This document shows, in pieces, positions 52,655-60,896 of a DNA stretch of 64,000 bases. How positions within the stretch are numbered: position 1 is the first letter of the stretch; every line of letters starts with the position of its first letter. A program made the translations under genes and the position numbers. The notes under the pieces are model-generated. The model had not been told where the DNA came from, did no database searches, and saw only the letters and a program-made list of their open reading frames with translations. Origin of the DNA: Microbacterium sp. C7(2022) (lineage in GTDB: Bacteria; Actinomycetota; Actinomycetes; Actinomycetales; Microbacteriaceae); contig NZ_JAPEHV010000004.1 in NCBI RefSeq assembly GCF_028823665.1, positions 363,033 to 427,032 of the forward strand. The letters are read 5' to 3'.

Positions 52655-53148
52655 TCAGTCCACCGAGCGCAGCAGCACGCAGCCGTGCGGCGGGAGGCCG
52701 AGGTGCAGCACGGTTGAACCGGGAGCGACGCCGCGCGCGGCATCCGACTGCTCGTGCACCGCGCTCGCCGAGAGCGTCGACCCACTCCACACGTCGACCA
52801 CATCGACGACAGAAGACCCGAGCCCCAGCGAACGAGTGTCGAACGGCTCGCGCCGCGCGTCGCTCGAGAGGTTGAACACCGCGGCCCACCGCGAACCGGC
52901 CGGCCCATCGGCCGCCCACACCACGAGGTCGCGCTCGCGCAGCAGTTCTCGGTTGCCCGAGAAGACCGCAAGACGTCGAGCACGGCGTCGTTGGTGAGAA
53001 GCGCGATCGTGCCGGGGTCGCTCGAAGGCAGGTCGCCGCCCACCATAAGCGGCGAGCGCGCCATCACCCACAGGGTCACCATGGTGCGGCGCTCGTCGGG
53101 GGTCAACAGGTCGTCGCGGGGCTCGCCGCGTTCGGCGCGGAGGCGCCC
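52655..53148 (-). pseudogene. Alpha-galactosidase (GH27) fragment, 5'-truncated and frameshifted
   Basis: Only the C-terminal ~160 codons remain. One frame (53148 to about 52975) reads RLRAERGEPRDDLLTPDE, then MARSPLMVGGDLPSSDP, typical of GH27 enzymes after the catalytic domain. A second frame (about 52960 to 52655) continues with GNRELLRERDLVVWAADG and the C-terminal beta domain. The switch near 52958-52975 is a frameshift that also loses a few residues. The catalytic aspartates are absent. The 5' break is at 53140-53148, where an oppositely oriented acetylesterase fragment begins. Confidence 0.75.
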
Positions 53149-53760
53149 ATGACCGGTTGGGGTTCTTTCATCGAGCAGGTCGTCGAGGCGCCGGTGCGCA
53201 ACCTCGCCTTCGGCGGTGCGACGACGCAGTCGTTCATCGACGCCGGCTCGTGGCAGGCGGTGCTGGATGGTGTTGCGGCCGACGATGTCGTGCTCATCCA
53301 GTTCGGGCACAACGATCAGAAGGATCCGGCGCTCGATTCCCGCGGCGGCTACAGCGATCGCCTGCGCGGATTCGTCGCCGACGTGCGTGCGCGCGGCGCG
53401 CAGCCGGTGTTGTGCACCTCGACCGAACGTCGCTGGTTCGAGGGCGATCGCGTGACTCCGACGCATGGCGACTATCCGAACGCGGTGCGCGACCTCGCCC
53501 GCGAGGTGGATGTTCCCCTGATCGACCTCACGGCGTTCACGACGTGGATGTACGAGGATGCCGGGCCCGTGGCATCCAAGGATCTTCTGTGTCACTTCGC
53601 CCCCGGCGAGAACGCGCACTGGCCGGAGGGCCTGGCCGACGACACGCACTTTCACGAGCGCGGTGCGCGGAGGATCGCGGCGTATGTCGGGTGGATGCTG
53701 CGGGGGATCGAGCGCCGCGACGGCGACCTGCCCGCCCGGGGGTCGCAACTCGTGTCGTGA
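53140..53760 (+). pseudogene. Rhamnogalacturonan acetylesterase (SGNH) fragment, 5'-truncated
   Basis: Open from about 53146 to a TGA at 53760, ~204 codons. It begins at PMTGWGSF, which in intact relatives follows ~30 residues after the GDS motif with the catalytic serine; that block is missing. Later blocks are intact: VRNLAFGGATT (block II), LIQFGHNDQKD (block III, GxND) and LADDTHFHERGA (block V with Asp-His). Without the serine it should be inactive. An ATG at 53149 could still yield a 203-residue product. It ends normally. Confidence 0.72.
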
Positions 53761-53895
53761 CGCGGGGGCGGTGCGAGTCCCCACCCGGGTGCACTCTCTC
53801 CCGCGCGACCCCGCACCTCGGCCTCACCACCCCGTCGTTTCCACCCCGCCGCGTGCTTACCCCGCCGCACCCCGCGACTCGGCCTCACCCGCGCG
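53761..53895. other. Gap with no gene, pyrimidine-rich
   Basis: Between the acetylesterase remnant and the first 84-bp element the sequence is C-rich (CCCCGC and CACCCC runs) with no supported reading frame. Confidence 0.5.
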
Positions 53896-53979
53896 CCCCG
53901 CGACGCTTGGGGAGGAGATTTCGGCTGGGGAGGATGAAAGGGGCTGAAAGTCTCCTCCCGAAGCGAGGTTTCCTCCGGT
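53896..53979. repeat. 84-bp hairpin element, family 3 copy 1
   Basis: Begins CCCCGCGACGCTTGGGGAGG and ends GGTTTCCTCCGGT. Inside, GCTTGGGGAGGAGATTTC can fold back on GAAAGTCTCCTCCCGAAGC. Differs from copy 2 at 3 of 84 positions. Confidence 0.88.
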
Positions 53980-54073
53980 GGATGCCCGCGGCGCGCCGGG
54001 TGCCGGGGTCGGGGCGTGCGCCGTGACCTCACCCGGAGCTCCTTCCTGTCCTCGCTCGAGGCAAGCCGAGCCA

Positions 54074-54157
54074 CCCCGCGACGCTTGGGGAGGAGATTTC
54101 GGCTCGGGAGGATGAAAGGGGCTGAAAGTCTCCTCCTGAAGCGAGGTTCCCTCCGGT
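54074..54157. repeat. 84-bp hairpin element, family 3 copy 2
   Basis: Direct repeat of copy 1, 178 bp downstream (start to start), in the gap before the LacI gene end. The remaining bases to 54254 are G-rich (GGTGCGCCGGGTG repeats) without a gene. Confidence 0.88.
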
Positions 54158-54254
54158 ACGCGGGTGTGTGGGTGGCAGGTGCGCCGGGTGCGCGGGGTGC
54201 GCTGGTGGCAGGTGCGCCGGCGGTACCGCGCGTGCGCGCCAGGACCGCGCGCGC

Positions 54255-55262
54255 TCAGCCGGTGGTGGATTCCCGGACGGCCAGCTCGGGCTGGTAGACG
54301 ACATTGCCCATGTCGTGACCGGCCTCACCGGCGATGCGCGCGATGAGGAGTTCAGTGGCGGTCCGCCCCATCTGACGCGCGGGCTGGCGCACCGAGGTGA
54401 GCGGAACCGCGGCGATCGCGGAGAACTCGATGTCGTCGTAGCCGACCACCGCGATGTCTTCGGGCACCCGCACACCGTGGGAGATGAGGCCATGAAGGAG
54501 ACCGATCGCGAGGTGGTCGTTGGACACCACCAGACCGTCGGGTCGGTCGCTCGGCCGCCGCGCCGCCAGTTGCTCGCCGAAGTGCCGGCCGATCTCAGAG
54601 GTGGTCCGCTGCGTCCAGATCGGCTCGAGCGTGGCACCGGGGGCGGCGGCGACGGCGGCACGCGCGCCGTCCAAACGCTCGCGCACCTGCCGCACTTCAG
54701 AACGTGCACCGACATACGCCAGGCGCCGGCGGCCGCTCTCGAGCAGATGCTCGGCGGCGAGGCGCCCACCGGCGACATCGTCGAACGATACCGAGGGCAG
54801 CTCGCCCGTATCGTCGACCGCATCGACGAGCACGACCGGAATACCCCGGCGCCGAAGGCGATCCAGCCACGGGCCGGTCTCGCCGAACGGGCTTACGATC
54901 GCGCCCTCGACCTGCACGCGCTCGAAAAGCTCGAGGTGGTCCCGCTCCTTGGCTGCGTCGTCGCTGGAGTTTCCGACCAGAATGCGCAGACCCGCAGCGG
55001 ATGCCGCGTCCTCGGCGCCGGCGACCATGTCGGCGAAGAAGGGGTTGGCGATGTTGATCACCGTCATGCCGAGCAGCCCGCTGCGGCCCGCTCGCAGTTG
55101 CTGGGCGGCTTGCAGGGGGACGTAGCCGAGCTGATCTGCCGCGGTCCGGACGCGCTCGGCCAGCGCATCGCTGACCATGTGCGGGCGATTCAGCGCGTTC
55201 GACACGGTGCTGATCGACACGCCCGCGCGCTCGGCGACATCGCGAATACCGATTCGCTTCAT
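54255..55262 (-). CDS. LacI-family transcriptional regulator
   Basis: 335 residues: IGIRDVAERAGVSISTVSNALNRP at the N-terminus (helix-turn-helix), hinge LGYVPLQAAQQLRAGRSGLLGMTV, and a sugar-binding domain with IANPFFADMVAGAED. It ends LAVRESTTG. AGAGGTGG lies before the ATG. It follows the cupin gene by 120 bases in the same direction and may control the Gfo/PmoA/cupin operon or the lost acetylesterase and alpha-galactosidase genes; which one is open. Confidence 0.85.
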   Translation of the reverse strand: MKRIGIRDVAERAGVSISTVSNALNRPHMVSDALAERVRTAADQLGYVPLQAAQQLRAGRSGLLGMTVINIANPFFADMVAGAEDAASAAGLRILVGNSSDDAAKERDHLELFERVQVEGAIVSPFGETGPWLDRLRRRGIPVVLVDAVDDTGELPSVSFDDVAGGRLAAEHLLESGRRRLAYVGARSEVRQVRERLDGARAAVAAAPGATLEPIWTQRTTSEIGRHFGEQLAARRPSDRPDGLVVSNDHLAIGLLHGLISHGVRVPEDIAVVGYDDIEFSAIAAVPLTSVRQPARQMGRTATELLIARIAGEAGHDMGNVVYQPELAVRESTTG

Positions 55263-55382
55263 GTCGCCACCTCTTTGCTCGCGGACTCCCTCATGCTAGG
55301 CGCTCGCGAAGCGCGCCTCGTGCGACGCGGCCGTCCCGGCCCCGAAGCGGCCCGCTGCCGAAGCGCCGTGCACCGGCGGCGC

Positions 55383-56096
55383 CTACTCCCACTCCCACGT
55401 CTGCAGGCGCCCGCACATGCCGTAGGCGCGCGGCCCGGGATTCGGCGTGGCGCGCGCGACTGCGGCATCCGTCATCAATCCGCTCTCACCGGCGGCAAGT
55501 GCCGCCAACTGCGCGCGCGTGCGCGAGGTCTCGGCCTCGACCGTGCTTTCCCAGCGCTGCTGCCACTGCGCGACGCGCGGCTGAACGAGCACGGCAGCAC
55601 GCTGATGCAGCTCGCTCATCACCGAAGCCGCGCCGCGCGCGTCGATGGCTTCGCGCAGTTCGAGGTAGCCGCGCATCGCGAGGTCGCGCCGGGCGCGGGC
55701 GGCGTCGGCGCGCACGGCGGGATCCGACGGCAGCGCCGCCGCCGCGGCATACGCCTCGGGGTCGTCGAGCACCGCGGACGGAAACGTCAGCACTGCGTCG
55801 CCGGCCTCGGGAAGCCCCGAGTTCTGCATGACCACGATCAGTGCGAGGTCGCCGTGGTTGACCAGGCGGTGCACGGTCCCGGGCGAGAACCACACCACTT
55901 CGCCCGGTGTCAGCGCATGTACCTCGTGCCCGGCGGGCGTCAGCGTGTGCACCTCGCCCGACCCGCCAGTGACGACGTACCCCTCACTGGACGCGGTGTG
56001 CAGGTGGGGCGAGCCGCCGCGGCATCCGTCCTCTGCTTCCCAGTCGTAGACGTGCAGGTCGCTGACGGCGACGCCGCCGGGAAACAGGGGGGTCAT
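55383..56096 (-). CDS. Cupin domain protein of a sugar operon
   Basis: 237 residues. Residues ~1-110 are a single cupin barrel with metal-type histidines in GGSPHLHTASSEGYVV (H-x-H) and FSPGTVHRLVNHGD. The C-terminal ~120 residues are helical and charged (RARRDLAMRGYLELREAID). Cupin proteins of this kind may bind or isomerise sugars or sugar acids. It overlaps the PmoA-like gene stop by four bases (ATGA), so it is co-translated with it. No reaction can be assigned. Confidence 0.78.
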   Translation of the reverse strand: MTPLFPGGVAVSDLHVYDWEAEDGCRGGSPHLHTASSEGYVVTGGSGEVHTLTPAGHEVHALTPGEVVWFSPGTVHRLVNHGDLALIVVMQNSGLPEAGDAVLTFPSAVLDDPEAYAAAAALPSDPAVRADAARARRDLAMRGYLELREAIDARGAASVMSELHQRAAVLVQPRVAQWQQRWESTVEAETSRTRAQLAALAAGESGLMTDAAVARATPNPGPRAYGMCGRLQTWEWE

Positions 56097-56995
56097 GGCG
56101 CGAGTTCCGCAGCCAGCGCGCGCACGTCTTCGGGCGACGGGATGCTGTCAAGAAAAACGTGCCGGTGAGACAGCGACACCTCGTCGCCGGGCGCGAGCAC
56201 GATCGGCTCATCGAATGAGGCCGAGGGGCTCATGATCGGGAACGGCTCGCTGCGCACGAACCACTTTATCGGCGGAGCGCCCGTCGAGCTGCCCGCGAAC
56301 GCGATGACCGTCGCTCCGCCGTCGACCTCGTCGTGTTCGCCCGACAGGGCCAGCCATGGCGTGATCGCGCCCATCAGAGCATCGGCGTCGTCAGAGTCGA
56401 CCGACAGTACGCGCCCGCCGGTCCATGCGCGCGGCATGCGGATCGCGAAGCCGGTGTAGCCGGCGTTCGGGCGCCCCTCGGTGGTGGGGCTGCCGAGCTC
56501 GAGTTCGCGGACTGAAATATTGCGCAGCGTGGTCGAGAAGTCGAGCGCCCACAGCCCCCGCGCGGTGTCGAGCCCGTGGAAGCGATGCGTCCGGGTCTCG
56601 GTGAGCCACTCGTCGCCGGCCTGTGTGATCCAGGTGAGTTCTTCGGTGAAGCCGACCTCGGCGCCTGCGTCGGTGGTTGCGGTGAACCGCTCGTGTCGCA
56701 TCGAACCCACGTTGTCCTGCAGGGTGTAGCCCGAGTCGCGGTGGTAGGTCGGCCCGCCCCAGAAGTTCTGGCCCGACACCGCCGTCCACGTCATCTGCAG
56801 GCCCTTGTGCCAGCGGTGATCCCACGGGCGGAAGGCGGTCAGCTCGGCGCCGTCGAGTGCGCGCAGTGGGTGCAGGTATGGCTTGGGGCCCTCCGACGCT
56901 GCGCCACCCGGGTCGAAGCGGTAGCGGGCGATCTCCACTCCCGCGGCGGTGATCACCGCGTCGGTGTCGTCGAGGGTGAGGGTGAAGTCAGACAC
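56093..56995 (-). CDS. PmoA-like (DUF6807) family protein
   Basis: 300 residues. The family's HPLRALDGAELTAFRPWDHRWHKGLQ appears near residue 45 with conserved His residues, then NFWGGPTYHRDSGY and NVGSMRHERF. Despite the name these are not methane monooxygenase subunits; they resemble galactose-mutarotase-like beta-sandwich proteins found with sugar oxidoreductases. The GTG start lies inside the last codons of the ancestral frame of the upstream Gfo/Idh gene. Likely a periplasmic-type or cytoplasmic sugar-binding enzyme; no signal peptide is visible. Confidence 0.8.
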   Translation of the reverse strand: MSDFTLTLDDTDAVITAAGVEIARYRFDPGGAASEGPKPYLHPLRALDGAELTAFRPWDHRWHKGLQMTWTAVSGQNFWGGPTYHRDSGYTLQDNVGSMRHERFTATTDAGAEVGFTEELTWITQAGDEWLTETRTHRFHGLDTARGLWALDFSTTLRNISVRELELGSPTTEGRPNAGYTGFAIRMPRAWTGGRVLSVDSDDADALMGAITPWLALSGEHDEVDGGATVIAFAGSSTGAPPIKWFVRSEPFPIMSPSASFDEPIVLAPGDEVSLSHRHVFLDSIPSPEDVRALAAELAP

Positions 56996-57134
56996 GTGCG
57001 GGCTCCTGAATCATGCGTCCGTGATGCAGGGTGCGGGTGGCGGCATCCGGATCGCCCCCGTGCATCGCGTGGGTGAAGGGATCTTCGGGGGTCAGCTCGT
57101 CCCGGCGCACCGCGCGGCCGGTGAGGGCCGACTT
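56988..57134 (-). pseudogene. Untranslated remainder of the truncated Gfo/Idh gene
   Basis: In-frame continuation of 48 codons beyond the TAA, with intact family residues and the original stop codon. It keeps the overlap with the PmoA-like gene, showing that the ancestral gene was part of the same coupled operon. Confidence 0.7.
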
Positions 57135-58121
57135 TTACATTCCGGCGACGAGTTCGAGCGAACGACGCCCGTCCGCCCCGCTCGCGGGCGGGCGCTCGCC
57201 GCGGCGGATCGCATCGACCAGCACGCGCAGTTGGGCCGCGTGCGAGCTTGCGAGATCGTCGGCCGGATGCCACGACGCCACGGTCTGGTCGTCGATGTGC
57301 GCAGCGCCGGTCCAGCGCCAGTGCGAGTTGTCGTAGCCGTAGAGGTGCTCGACCTCGACTGTGGCGTCGTCGAAGTCGAAGCGCAGCAGGCTCGACTCGC
57401 GCGGCGAGAGCAGACTGTTGGTGACCGTGCACAGGGCGCCCGAGGCGAAGCGCACGACCGCGGCCGAGACATCCTCGGTCTCGGTGTTGCGCGCGAGCGT
57501 GCCCATCAGTGCGGTGACTTCGGTCCACTCACCGAGCAGCGACAGGGCGAGATCCATCTGATGGATGCCGTGCCCCATCGTCGGCCCGCCACCTTCGGTG
57601 GCCCATTTGGCGCGCCACGGCACCTCGAAGTAGGCGTCGTCGCGGTACCAGAGCGTGTGGCACTGGGCGACGCGTGGCGCCCCGAGCGTGCCCTCGTCGA
57701 TGTGGCGGCGCAGGCGCGTGGCGGCCGATCCGAACCGGTGCTGGAACACGTAGGTGGCGTACGGGCCATCCGCGCCCTCGTGCGACGCGATCTCGTCGTA
57801 GTCGGCGAGTGACAGGGCGGGGGGCTTTTCGCACCACACCGACGCGCCGGCGTCGAGCGCGGCGATCGCGGCGGCCTTGTGCGCGCCGGGAGGCGTGGCG
57901 ACGACGACCAGGTCGGGCTTGGCGGTGGCGAGCAGCGTGTCGAGATCGGTGAACGCCTCGGTGTCGAACTCGGCGGCGGTCTCGCGGGCGCGCTCGCCGT
58001 CGATGTCGACCACCCCGACGATCTCGACCTCGTCGCTTAGGGCGGCGAGAGCAGGAAGGTGGATGCCGCGGGCGATGCCGCCGGTGCCGACGACGGCGGC
58101 GCGAAGAGGCCGAGGGGTCAT
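57135..58121 (-). CDS. Gfo/Idh/MocA family oxidoreductase, truncated by an in-frame TAA
   Basis: 328 residues up to a TAA at 57135-57137. The N-terminal Rossmann loop VVGTGGIARGIHLPAL, CEKPPALSLADYDE near residue 105 and GGPTMGHGIHQMDLALSLLGEW near residue 195 are normal. The same frame stays open for 48 more codons after the TAA (KSALTGRAVRRDELTPEDPF and onward) to a TGA at 56988, where it overlaps the PmoA GTG. Relatives have a tyrosine at the TAA position (AGMYKSALTGR), so a single TAC-to-TAA change is the simple reading. AAAGGAG precedes the ATG. Activity of the shortened protein is uncertain. Confidence 0.82.
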   Translation of the reverse strand: MTPRPLRAAVVGTGGIARGIHLPALAALSDEVEIVGVVDIDGERARETAAEFDTEAFTDLDTLLATAKPDLVVVATPPGAHKAAAIAALDAGASVWCEKPPALSLADYDEIASHEGADGPYATYVFQHRFGSAATRLRRHIDEGTLGAPRVAQCHTLWYRDDAYFEVPWRAKWATEGGGPTMGHGIHQMDLALSLLGEWTEVTALMGTLARNTETEDVSAAVVRFASGALCTVTNSLLSPRESSLLRFDFDDATVEVEHLYGYDNSHWRWTGAAHIDDQTVASWHPADDLASSHAAQLRVLVDAIRRGERPPASGADGRRSLELVAGM

Positions 58122-58146
58122 TGCGGAGTGCTCCTTTGCGAGGCGT

Positions 58147-58170
58147 GAACCGAAAAAGTTACCGTTCACT
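58147..58170. promoter_or_regulatory. Imperfect inverted repeat between Gfo/Idh and its divergent LacI gene
   Basis: TGAACCG ... CCGTTCA (6 of 7 pairs) flank a short AT-rich centre in the 120-base divergent gap. It may be the operator of the LacI regulator at 58242. Confidence 0.45.
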
Positions 58171-58241
58171 ATTTGGCTGCTACGGTACTGGTGACACCCC
58201 CGCCGGTCAAACTCGAACCGGCGCGAACCCGGAGGCCGCGC

Positions 58242-59258
58242 ATGACGTCAGGCGACAAGCCCGCGACGATGCGCGATGTCGCGCGGGTAGCCGGCGTGTC
58301 GCACCAGACGGTGTCGCGGTATCTCCGCGGCAACGGGGGACTGAAGAAGCCGACGGTCGAGCGCATCAGCGCCGCGATCGACGAGCTGGACTATCGCCCC
58401 AACCTGATTGCGCGCTCGCTTCGCACGCGCCGCACCGGCCGCGTGGCGATCCTGCTGCCGACGGCGGGCACGTTCATGCCGTCGCGTCTGGTCGCCGGCG
58501 CGCTCGCCGTCGCGCGCCGCGAGGGCTATGCCGTTGAGGTGCTGAGCGTAGAGGGGGGGATGGATGCCCGTGCCGAGCGTGCCCGCGAGCTCGCCGTCTC
58601 GGGTCAGGTCGAGGGTGTTCTCGCGTTCGCGCCACTGCCCGCGGATGTGCGGGGATCGCACTCCGGAACGGTGGTGATGGCATCCGACGATCTCGACGAT
58701 CGTGCACGCACGATCGGTGGTCTGGCAGACGGCGCCCCCATCGCGGAGCTGATGGCGGGTCTCGTCGCCGATGGGCACACGCGCTTCGCGCACATCACCG
58801 GCCCGCTGGATTACACGTCGGCGCTCGCGCGTCGCGACGCGTACCTCGCGACCGTCGCCGAACTCGGCGTGGAGTCGGTGCTGGTGCACCAGGGGGACTG
58901 GTCAGCAGAGTCGGGGGCTGCGGGAATCGCGGCGTTGCGGGGGTTGGGCGCGTCGGCGCCGGCGGCAGCGGCGGTGATCGCGGCGAACGACATCGTGGCG
59001 GCCGGGGCGATCCGCGCCGCCGTTGATGCCGGCTGGAGCGTGCCCGGCGACCTCAGCGTCACCGGGTGGGACAACCATGTGATCGGCGGACTGTTGTCGC
59101 CGCGCCTGACTACGGTCGACGCCGACCAAGAGATGCTCGGTGCTCGCGCCGCCGAACGCTTGATCGCGGCCGTGCGAGGCGAGACTGCCCCATCGGCGCC
59201 GGCCGAAAGCGTGCATCGAATTGTGTGGCGGGACTCCACGGGCCCGGCGCCTCGGTAG
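58242..59258 (+). CDS. LacI-family regulator divergent from the Gfo/PmoA/cupin operon
   Basis: 338 residues: TMRDVARVAGVSHQTVSRYLRGN helix-turn-helix at residues ~9-30, then hinge DYRPNLIARSLRTRRTGRVAILL and a ligand domain. HQTVSRYLRG with a following KKPT marks the subgroup near the AraR/CelR-like repressors. GGAGG six bases before the ATG fixes the start; the longer in-frame extension is the divergent promoter. It probably represses the three-gene sugar operon to the left. Confidence 0.84.
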   Translation: MTSGDKPATMRDVARVAGVSHQTVSRYLRGNGGLKKPTVERISAAIDELDYRPNLIARSLRTRRTGRVAILLPTAGTFMPSRLVAGALAVARREGYAVEVLSVEGGMDARAERARELAVSGQVEGVLAFAPLPADVRGSHSGTVVMASDDLDDRARTIGGLADGAPIAELMAGLVADGHTRFAHITGPLDYTSALARRDAYLATVAELGVESVLVHQGDWSAESGAAGIAALRGLGASAPAAAAVIAANDIVAAGAIRAAVDAGWSVPGDLSVTGWDNHVIGGLLSPRLTTVDADQEMLGARAAERLIAAVRGETAPSAPAESVHRIVWRDSTGPAPR

Positions 59259-59422
59259 CGGGCCGCCGCACCGTTTGTTCACCCGGAGTTTCGATACGAG
59301 TCCGGCGATCTCGTAATTGCCGGTCACCCGCGTCGTGTGGGATGCCGAGCAGGAGCCAGCCTCGCTGTGCCTCGTCGCCACCGACAGCGACTGAGTGCAT
59401 TCATCAGAAAGAAGGTTCAGTA

Positions 59423-60202
59423 ATGACGATCACACTCCCCGCAAGCCCCCTGACCAACCTGCGCGACCTCGGCGGTATCGCCGTCGCTGGCGGATACGTG
59501 CGAGCCGGCGTCGTCCTGCGCGCCGACGATGTGGCGCTCATCGACGCCGACAGCGCCGAGGCGCTGATCGCCGACGGTCTCGGTCTCGTCATCGACCTGC
59601 GTTCGCCCGGCGAAGCCGAGCGCACCGGACGGGGCGTGCTGGAGCAGCATCCGGTCGATTACCTCCACCTGCCGCTGACCCAAGAGGTCGCCGACCCGCG
59701 GGCGCTCGCGCTGTTCGCCGAGATCGGGCGGGCCGCCGACCCCGAGCGCGCGATGGGCACGTGGTACGCCACTCTCGTGCGTGAGCGAAGCGCCGATATC
59801 GTGCGCGGCATCGAAGTGATCGCCGGCGCCGACACCGCCGTGGTGTTCCACTGCGCGGCAGGCAAGGATCGCACGGGCGTGTTCGCCGCGAGCATCCTGT
59901 CGGTCCTCGGCGCTGACCGCGCGGAGATCGTCGCCGACTACACACGCACGGGCGAGAACCTCCCCGCGTTGCTGGCGCGGATTGCCGCGACCACGCAGGC
60001 GCAAGTGGAGGCATCCGGGCTCGCAGGGATGGCCGACCGCGTGCCGCACGTGCTCATGAGCGCGCCCGCCGCAGCGATGGAGGCCATGCTCGACGATCTC
60101 GACGCAGACGGCGGACTTGCCGCGGTGCTGCGCGAGGCCGGCCTTGGTGATGACACGATCGAGCGCCTGCGCGAGCGGGCGGTCGTGGCGCAGTCGGCAT
60201 GA
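59423..60202 (+). CDS. Tyrosine-protein phosphatase (dual-specificity-like)
   Basis: 259 residues of the Y_phosphatase3 family. It begins with LTNLRDLGGIAVAGGYVRAGVVLRAD in two conserved steps, and the P-loop HCAAGKDRTG (C-x5-R) lies near residue 150. Members include the Mycobacterium PtpB-type enzymes that remove phosphate from phosphotyrosine, phosphoserine or phosphoinositides. No signal peptide; probably cytoplasmic. GAAGG precedes the ATG. The stop overlaps the TetR start (ATGA), so the two are co-expressed. The 164-base gap upstream shows nothing definite. Confidence 0.85.
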   Translation: MTITLPASPLTNLRDLGGIAVAGGYVRAGVVLRADDVALIDADSAEALIADGLGLVIDLRSPGEAERTGRGVLEQHPVDYLHLPLTQEVADPRALALFAEIGRAADPERAMGTWYATLVRERSADIVRGIEVIAGADTAVVFHCAAGKDRTGVFAASILSVLGADRAEIVADYTRTGENLPALLARIAATTQAQVEASGLAGMADRVPHVLMSAPAAAMEAMLDDLDADGGLAAVLREAGLGDDTIERLRERAVVAQSA

Positions 60203-60855
60203 GCGCGACCATGACGCGGGCGGCTGGGGCTGGCGCTGTCGTCGGGGCCGGCTCGGTGGTCGGAACTGGCGCTGTGCGCCGGCCCGGCCGCCCGCGGCGC
60301 GCGGACATCGAGCAGCGCGTCCTCGATACGGTGATCGCACTCATCGACGCCGAGCGCGACATCACCGTCAACGCGGTCGTCGAGGGGAGTGGCGTCAGCC
60401 GCGCCGCGGTGTACCGGCGGTGGCCAACGCTCGCGAAGCTCGTCGCCGCGGCGCTCGACCGTGGCCGCGCCGCTGTCGAGGTGCCCGAGGATCTGCCGCT
60501 GCGCGAGATCTTCACCTACGGGTATCCGCAGAGCGCCGACGATGCGCTGCAGGGGTACCCCGAGTCGCGCCTGCGCCAGCGCGTGCGGCTCGGTTTGGGC
60601 GACCGTGCGTTGCAGCGAGAGACGTGGGAGTCGCACGTGTCGCGCCGGCGCGAGCCGATGCGCCGGGCCCTGTTGCGGGGGCGCGAGCGCGGCGAACTCC
60701 GCCCCGACGCCGACATCGAAGCGGCGCTCGACCTCGTCGCCGGGGTGTACTACTACCAGTTCGTCGTGCGCGGCGACAGCCTCGACGACCCCGCCACCCT
60801 GGCGCGTTGCAGCGCCGCGGTCGATACGATCTGGCGCGGTATCCGGGCCGAGTGA
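60199..60855 (+). CDS. TetR/AcrR-family transcriptional regulator
   Basis: 218 residues with a ~30-residue Gly/Ala-rich leader, then helix-turn-helix (RADIEQRVLDTVIALIDAER; NAVVEGSGVSRAAVYRRWPTLAKL, residues ~35-80) and a TetR_C ligand region (DIEAALDLVAGVYYYQFVVRG). It shares a transcript with the phosphatase. GTG/ATG choice follows the ATGA overlap. The TGA stop sits inside the first arm of a perfect terminator stem. Target unknown; the neighbouring phosphatase is the likely one. Confidence 0.82.
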   Translation: MSATMTRAAGAGAVVGAGSVVGTGAVRRPGRPRRADIEQRVLDTVIALIDAERDITVNAVVEGSGVSRAAVYRRWPTLAKLVAAALDRGRAAVEVPEDLPLREIFTYGYPQSADDALQGYPESRLRQRVRLGLGDRALQRETWESHVSRRREPMRRALLRGRERGELRPDADIEAALDLVAGVYYYQFVVRGDSLDDPATLARCSAAVDTIWRGIRAE

Positions 60856-60889
60856 GGTGCGGCGCGCACGTCGCCGCACCTCACTCGGC
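60847..60889. terminator. Bidirectional terminator with perfect 18-bp stem
   Basis: GCCGAGTGAGGTGCGGCG (60847-60864) and CGCCGCACCTCACTCGGC (60872-60889) pair fully with a 7-base loop. It separates the convergent TetR and pgm genes and includes the TetR stop codon (60853-60855). Confidence 0.85.
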
Positions 60890-60896
60890 GCCGATC

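Noticed and set aside
53149..53760. Calling the acetylesterase fragment an intact short SGNH hydrolase
   Set aside because: The GDS block with the catalytic serine is absent and homology begins mid-domain at a junction with another truncated gene.
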